NCBI GenBank assembly: GCA_049513455.1
Contig: JBEKWB010000015.1
Span: 6,059-70,058, forward strand
Length of the DNA: 64,000 bases
Direction of reading: 5' to 3'
From: Bog-473 sp049513455
GTDB taxonomy: Bacteria; Actinomycetota; Acidimicrobiia; Acidimicrobiales; RAAP-2
Below the pieces are notes generated by a model that did no database searches, was not told where the DNA came from, and saw only the letters and a list, made by a program, of their open reading frames with translations. The number at the start of each line of letters is the position of its first letter. The stretch's first letter is position 1. Below are positions 59,617-64,000 of this stretch, piece by piece. The translations under genes were made by a program, and so were the position numbers.

Positions 59617-60843
59617 ATGCCCGAAGCGTGGATCATCGAGGGTACCCGGACGCCGCGCGGGAAGGGAAAGGAGACGGGGGGGCTCCACGAGATCCACCCC
59701 CAGGAGCTGTTGGCGCAGGTGCTGCAGTCTCTGGTTGCACGCACCGGAATCGACCCGGCCGAAGTGGATGATGTCGTCATCGGGAACAACGAGAACAACG
59801 GTGACCACGGCTCGTGCATCGGGCGGATGGCGGTGCTCGCGGCCGGGTGGCCCAACGTAACCCCCGGGGTGACGTTGAATCGGTTCTGCGGATCCGGCCA
59901 GCAGGCAGTGAACTTCGCGGCCATGGGGGTGATGTCGGGACAACAGGACCTGGTGGTGGGCGGCGGCGTGGAGTCGATGTCGCGATGGGTGCGACAAGGC
60001 CGGCTCGACTTCTCGGCGGGGAACGAGGCACTCTTGGAATTGCACCCTCTTGTTCCACAGGGGGTGTCCGCCGACCTGATCGCCACCTTGGAGAAATTCA
60101 GTCGGGCTGATCTGGACGAGTTCGCCGTGCGCAGCCAGGACCGGGCCGAGCAGGCCCAGAAGAACGGCCACTTCGACCGGAGCATTATCCCTGTCCACGC
60201 CGCCGATGGCTCTGTGGCCCTCGACCGTGACGAGCATCCTCGTGCGGGGACGACCGTCGAATCATTGGCCGCGTTGCCACCCTCTTTCGAGCGGCAGGGT
60301 CGACGGGTTCCCGAAGGCGGAGGCAGCACGTTCGACGAGAAATGCGCTACCGTCTACCCCGAGGTGGGGGAGGTGCAACACCTTCACCACGCGGGGAACT
60401 CCTCTGGCATTGTTGATGGCGCCGGTGCACTCCTGCTCGCCAGTGATGAGTACGCCCGAGCTCACGGCCTTCGTCCGCGCGCCCGGATCGTCGCCACCGC
60501 TGTGGCGGGGGCGGAACCAGTGATCATGTTGACCGCCCCCGGCCCCGCCGCGGCGCGGTGCTTGGCCAAGGCGGAGATGAGTGTGGCGGATATCGACTTG
60601 TGGGAGATCAACGAGGCGTTCGCCGCCATCCCGCTCAAGGCCATCCGCGACCTCGACATCGACCCTGACCGGGTCAACGTCAACGGGGGTGCGATCGCCC
60701 TAGGCCACCCCATCGGTGCCACGGGGGCGATGCTCATCGGGACCGTCCTCGACGAACTCGAGCGGCAGGACAAGTCAACGGGGTTGGTAGTCATGTGTAC
60801 CGGCGGTGGAATGGGCACGGCCACCATCATCGAGCGCATCTGA
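59617..60843 (+). CDS. Thiolase (acetyl-CoA C-acyltransferase)
   Basis: A 408-residue thiolase. The nucleophilic Cys is in TLNRFCGSGQQAVNF near 90, the His in GGAIALGHPIGATGAML near 363, and the second Cys in VVMCTGGGMGTATIIERI near 393; all present. It would release acetyl- or propionyl-CoA from 3-ketoacyl-CoA, as FadA5 does in steroid side-chain breakdown. ATG 59617 follows AGGAGG at seven bases; an upstream GTG at 59500 would run through the regulatory site. Followed after 55 bases by the ligase. Confidence 0.94.
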   Translation: MPEAWIIEGTRTPRGKGKETGGLHEIHPQELLAQVLQSLVARTGIDPAEVDDVVIGNNENNGDHGSCIGRMAVLAAGWPNVTPGVTLNRFCGSGQQAVNFAAMGVMSGQQDLVVGGGVESMSRWVRQGRLDFSAGNEALLELHPLVPQGVSADLIATLEKFSRADLDEFAVRSQDRAEQAQKNGHFDRSIIPVHAADGSVALDRDEHPRAGTTVESLAALPPSFERQGRRVPEGGGSTFDEKCATVYPEVGEVQHLHHAGNSSGIVDGAGALLLASDEYARAHGLRPRARIVATAVAGAEPVIMLTAPGPAAARCLAKAEMSVADIDLWEINEAFAAIPLKAIRDLDIDPDRVNVNGGAIALGHPIGATGAMLIGTVLDELERQDKSTGLVVMCTGGGMGTATIIERI

Positions 60844-60898
60844 GCGCCCTCGGCATTTCGCTTTCCGTCATGCATCGTCCTGAGGGGGGACTAGCTCC

Positions 60899-62524
60899 GT
60901 GTCCGAGTGGGTGATTGCCGACGTGTGGGAACGCGTCGCAGCACTGCAGCCGGAGGCCGACTGCCTCATTCAGGGAACCCGCCGCGTGTCGTGGGGGCAA
61001 TTCGACCAGCGGGCTGACGGTGTCGCCGATTTCCTCCTTCGCCGCGGTCTCGGGCATCAGGCGAAGGTCGCCCAGTATCTCTACAGCTGTCCCGAGTACA
61101 TCGAGAGCGTCTTCGCCTGCTTCAAGGCGGCGTTGGTTCCGGTGAACACCAACTTTCGCTATCGGGCCGATGAACTCGTGGCGCTGTGGCTCGACGCCGA
61201 CATCGAGGCCGTCGTCTTCGACGTGAGTTTCACCGATCGTATCGAGGAAGTCCGTCACCGGCTCCCGGACGTGCGTTGCTGGCTCTGCGTGTCCGATGGG
61301 ACCGGTGCCGCGCCGTCGTGGGCCACCCCCTTCGAGGAGGCGACGCGCACCGATGCGCCACATCGGCGGACCGTCCCCCCCTGGGGGCGGAGCCCCGACG
61401 ATCTCGTGCTCCTCTACACCGGAGGCACGACCGGACAGCCGAAAGGGGTCATGTGGCGACAAGATGACGTCTTTGGCATGCAGAACGAAGTGGGGGGCGT
61501 GCGCTATCGCGCTGAGGCAGGGATCGAAGGGGTGGAGCAGGCTCTGGCGGGCCGTCGCCACCCACCTCCCCGGCTGGTTCCCTGCGCCCCCCTGGTCCAT
61601 GGCACGGGAGGATTCTCCGCGTACGCTGTCCTCAGCGACGGCGGTGCGGTCGTCCTGTTGGAAGGGCGGTCATTCTCAGCCGGCGAACTGTTGGACACTG
61701 TCCAACGCGAGCGAGTGACCCAACTGGCCATTGTCGGCGATGCCTTCAGCCGCCCCATCGTCTCCGAACTCGATGCCCACCCGGGGCGGTGGGACCTCTC
61801 GTCGCTGTGGCTCATCGTTTCGTCGGGCATGATCTGGAGCCACCAGAGCAAGGCCGACCTGCTGCGCCACCTGCCACACCTTCTTTGTGTCGATTCGCTC
61901 GGTTCCTCCGAAGCGATCGGGATCGGGATGTCCCGGACCTCCAGCGGTGCGGCATCCGGGGGCGAGAGATTTGTCCTGGGTCCGAATACCCGGGTGGTCG
62001 ACGACGATGGCCACGATGTCCCGGCCGGTTCGGGACTATCAGGACTTCTCATGATGCGCGGGCGGACCGCGCTCGGGTACTACAAGGATGCAGCCGCCTC
62101 CAGCCGGACGTTCCGTCAGATTGACGGTGAGCTCTGGTCAGTCCCGGGAGACTTTGCCACGGTGGACGCCGACGGGTCGGTCCGGCTGCTGGGGAGGGGC
62201 TCATCGGTCATCAACACGGGGGGCGAGAAGGTCTTCGCAGAAGAGGTCGAGGAGATGCTCAAGACCGATCCCTCGGTGTTCGACGCTGCCGTCATCGGGC
62301 TGCCGGACGAGCGGTTCGGCCAATCCGTGGCCGCCGCCGTCCAGCCTGTGGCCGGCCACGTGGTGGACATCGATCGCCTCGTGGCGATGGCACATCACCA
62401 TTTGGCCGGCTACAAGGTGCCGAGGCGAATCGTTGTCATGGAATCCGTTGGTCGCGGTCCGACCGGCAAGCTTGACTACCGGTGGCTGAGGCAGCAGTTG
62501 ACCTCCGGTCCGGAGGAGTCATAG
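60899..62524 (+). CDS. AMP-forming acyl-CoA ligase (FadD19-like)
   Basis: A 541-residue adenylate-forming ligase. The phosphate loop LLYTGGTTGQPKGVMWRQDD (about 171-190) with the GVMWR extension is characteristic of the FadD19/FadD17-like steroid side-chain ligases. Further: DSLGSSEAIGIGMSRTSS near 332, INTGGEKVFAEEVEEML near 440 and the catalytic Lys in RGPTGKLDYRW near 523. In FadD19, branched C24 side chains are activated; here the link to sterols is suggestive only. GAGGGGG before the GTG. Second gene of the thiolase unit. Confidence 0.92.
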   Translation: MSEWVIADVWERVAALQPEADCLIQGTRRVSWGQFDQRADGVADFLLRRGLGHQAKVAQYLYSCPEYIESVFACFKAALVPVNTNFRYRADELVALWLDADIEAVVFDVSFTDRIEEVRHRLPDVRCWLCVSDGTGAAPSWATPFEEATRTDAPHRRTVPPWGRSPDDLVLLYTGGTTGQPKGVMWRQDDVFGMQNEVGGVRYRAEAGIEGVEQALAGRRHPPPRLVPCAPLVHGTGGFSAYAVLSDGGAVVLLEGRSFSAGELLDTVQRERVTQLAIVGDAFSRPIVSELDAHPGRWDLSSLWLIVSSGMIWSHQSKADLLRHLPHLLCVDSLGSSEAIGIGMSRTSSGAASGGERFVLGPNTRVVDDDGHDVPAGSGLSGLLMMRGRTALGYYKDAAASSRTFRQIDGELWSVPGDFATVDADGSVRLLGRGSSVINTGGEKVFAEEVEEMLKTDPSVFDAAVIGLPDERFGQSVAAAVQPVAGHVVDIDRLVAMAHHHLAGYKVPRRIVVMESVGRGPTGKLDYRWLRQQLTSGPEES

Positions 62525-62546
62525 ACGCCTCGGTCGGATGAATAGG

Positions 62547-63746
62547 TTACTGCTGGCTGGCTCCCACCACCCCGGTGGTGAGCAGGCTCTCGATCGAGGG
62601 CCGGGAAAGGCCAATTTCCGAGAGAATTTCTTCGGTGTGGTCGCCCAGGCCCGGGGCGGGCACGATGCCGGCCCCTTGCATGCTGGCAAAGGTCGGGGTG
62701 GCGCGGGGCTGGCGGATCGGGCCGATCAACGGGTGTTCGTATTCCACCAGGGTGTGATTGGCCACAATCTGGGGATGGACGAGCATTTCGTCGAGGCTGA
62801 CCACGGGCGCGCAAGGAACGTCCTTCGCCGTGAGCAGCTTCACCACGTCGTCGGTCGGGAGCGTGCGGATTGCGTTGCGGGCCCCCCGGAGGACGGCCCC
62901 CGGTTTCATCGCTCCGTCGTCCGTTCCTGAGTCCCCGTTGCGGAGTCCGAAGGCCTGTATCAAGCCATCCCATTGCGCCTGCTTCAGGACCACCAAGGAT
63001 ACGTACCCATCCGCGGTCGGGGTGAGGCGGAAGGTCAGGGCGGCTGCAGGCATCCGCAGCTCGGGTTCGAGCGCCGTGCGGTCCATCATTCCGTCCGGCC
63101 ACAAGAGGGAGACGGCGACGTCGAGCATGCTGATGGAAATGGTCGTGCCTCCTCCGGTGCGGAACCGCTCTATCAAGGCGGCACACACGCTCTGGGCCAG
63201 GACGTGTCCGGTGCACTTGTCGACGACACCATGCCTGATCAGATGGGGATCGTCTTCGCCTGATTCACGCTGCAGATCAGCCATACCGGAGACGGCCTGA
63301 ATGACGTGATCGTAGACGGGACGACCGGCCAGAGGGCCGGTGGCGCCGAAACCCACGATGGAAGCGTGCACTACCGTCGGCCTCGTGGCCGTGACCGTGG
63401 GTGCGTCGAGACCCAGGCGGGCGGCCGCCTCGGGTCGAAAACTGTGCACCACCACATCGGCCGAATTCAGCAGGGGCTGCAGCACATCTATGCTCTCGGC
63501 TCGCTGCAGATCGACGACCAATGATCGTTTGGAACGATTGAGGTTGGCAAAGTACGACGCCATGCGCGCGCTGCCGGTACCGGTGTGCCGGATGACGTCG
63601 CCCGTCGGCGACTCAACCTTGATCACGTCCGCTCCCTGGTCCCCGAGGATCATCGTGCCAAAAGGGCCCGCCATGTTCTCGGTGAAGTCGATGACCCGTA
63701 TCGACTGCAACGGCCCAGTCGTCAGACCCAAACCTTCACGTCGCAT
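62547..63746 (-). CDS. CaiB/BaiF-family CoA-transferase (class III)
   Basis: A 399-residue class III CoA-transferase: IRVIDFTENMAGPFGTMI, GDQGADVIKVESPTGDVIRH, VVVHSFRPEAAARLGLDA, and the Asp in AGRPVYDHVIQAVSGMADLQ near 150. C-terminal AKDVPCAPVVSLDEMLVHPQ and IGPIRQPRATPTF complete the fold. Convergent with the ligase (22 bases). Its upstream gap holds sites j and k and the start of the next divergent gene. Confidence 0.91.
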   Translation of the reverse strand: MRREGLGLTTGPLQSIRVIDFTENMAGPFGTMILGDQGADVIKVESPTGDVIRHTGTGSARMASYFANLNRSKRSLVVDLQRAESIDVLQPLLNSADVVVHSFRPEAAARLGLDAPTVTATRPTVVHASIVGFGATGPLAGRPVYDHVIQAVSGMADLQRESGEDDPHLIRHGVVDKCTGHVLAQSVCAALIERFRTGGGTTISISMLDVAVSLLWPDGMMDRTALEPELRMPAAALTFRLTPTADGYVSLVVLKQAQWDGLIQAFGLRNGDSGTDDGAMKPGAVLRGARNAIRTLPTDDVVKLLTAKDVPCAPVVSLDEMLVHPQIVANHTLVEYEHPLIGPIRQPRATPTFASMQGAGIVPAPGLGDHTEEILSEIGLSRPSIESLLTTGVVGASQQ

Positions 63747-63816
63747 GGTGGTCCCCTTCGTGATCCCGGCGCGACCAGCGTCTGCCGGAGCCCCGGCCAG
63801 CCTAGAAGGCTCCTAC

Positions 63817-63828
63817 CTATCCGGACAA
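63817..63828 (-). promoter_or_regulatory. TTGTnCGGACAA site j
   Basis: TTGTCCGGATAGGTAG on minus, 70 bases before the CoA-transferase start at 63746. The A of ACAA is changed to TAG on this strand, but the trailing GTAG is kept. Confidence 0.5.
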
Positions 63829-63890
63829 GCTGCGCCCGAATGCCGGCGCCGCAGCCACCTCATGGACCGGTGGGGCGTGGTTGCCCCCAC

Positions 63891-63902
63891 TTGCGCGGAC
63901 AG
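63891..63902 (+). promoter_or_regulatory. TTGTnCGGACAA site k
   Basis: TTGCGCGGACAGGTAC on plus, 43 bases before a possible start codon at 63946. Together with site j it serves a divergent gene pair, as sites c and d do. Confidence 0.55.
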
Positions 63903-63945
63903 GTACGGTTGCGCCCGTACGATCCTGGGCAGAGGGGGGTTGGGG

Positions 63946-64000
63946 ATGTTTCATGGGTTCGGGTCACCGATGCACCGCGGGAGATCGGCAAAGGTTCTGG
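63946..64000 (+). CDS. Start of an unidentified gene (cut by window end)
   Basis: ATG 63946, preceded by an AGAGGGGGG purine run, opens a frame (MFHGFGSPMHRGRSAKVL) that stays open to the window end. ATG 63970 in the same frame could instead be the start. Eighteen codons are too few to recognise a family. Site k lies at a distance typical for the regulon. Confidence 0.4.
   Translation, partial: MFHGFGSPMHRGRSAKVL

Noticed and set aside
1..64000. CRISPR array, rRNA operon, insertion sequence or prophage
   Set aside because: No regularly spaced repeats, rRNA stretches, transposase, integrase or phage structural genes were recognised.

Overview
The window is high-GC DNA with dense, often overlapping genes, many GTG starts and a great surplus of lipid and CoA-ester enzymes. 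That content, plus several luciferase-like (LLM, probably F420-using) oxidoreductases and many TetR regulators, points to an actinobacterium (Actinomycetota, possibly Acidimicrobiia or a mycobacteria-like soil lineage; not resolvable further by eye). Almost all of it is a catabolic supercluster: ten acyl-CoA dehydrogenase-type proteins, six crotonase-fold proteins, seven SDR dehydrogenases (one on each side of several operons), five CaiB/BaiF-family proteins including an alpha-methylacyl-CoA racemase-like one, three AMP-forming acyl-CoA ligases, one ADP-forming-type acyl-CoA synthetase, a thiolase, a MaoC hydratase, three LLM oxidoreductases, a P450, an amidohydrolase, a cyclase-family hydrolase, two APH-like kinases and two secreted binding proteins. 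The substrate cannot be named from sequence; a branched or polycyclic isoprenoid, steroid-like or terpenoid acid would fit.

Region 1 (1-9.5 kb): the end of a TetR gene, then two copies of an odd gene pair (a periplasmic-binding-protein fold without signal peptide, and a DapB-like Rossmann protein). One copy follows a P450 that is divergent from its own TetR gene. This P450 module is bracketed by 33-bp direct repeats that look like the 3' end of a tRNA gene (2791-2823 and 8189-8221), and its edges carry gene debris: a 28-codon amidohydrolase stump and a Fic-protein remnant lacking the catalytic core. This looks like an integrated or excised island.

Region 2 (9.5-27 kb): an alpha/beta acyl-CoA dehydrogenase pair; crotonases; an ACAD, amidohydrolase and ligase set; a four-gene minus-strand operon (two crotonases, ACAD, MDR reductase); and a TetR gene divergent from a ligase-SDR-VOC operon.

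Region 3 (27-64 kb): many short divergent operons, nearly every promoter gap of which carries a 12-bp near-palindrome, consensus TTGTnCGGACAA (often followed by GTA). I count eleven clear sites plus one weaker one, and none in similar gaps of the first 27 kb. They appear to define one regulon, spanning binding proteins, CoA-transferases, ACADs, APH-like kinases, MaoC, racemase, thiolase and ligase. The only TetR gene in that half (50357-51118) is the obvious candidate regulator.

Working together, ligases and CoA-transferases would activate acids as CoA esters; the racemase would fix branch stereochemistry; ACADs, crotonases/MaoC, SDRs and thiolase would run beta-oxidation; the P450, LLM enzymes and amidohydrolase/cyclase-family proteins would handle ring or terminal steps; and the APH-like kinases may prepare hydroxyacyl-CoAs for phosphate elimination. 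Start sites were moved inward from the longest reading frame where a ribosome binding site and family N-terminus supported it.
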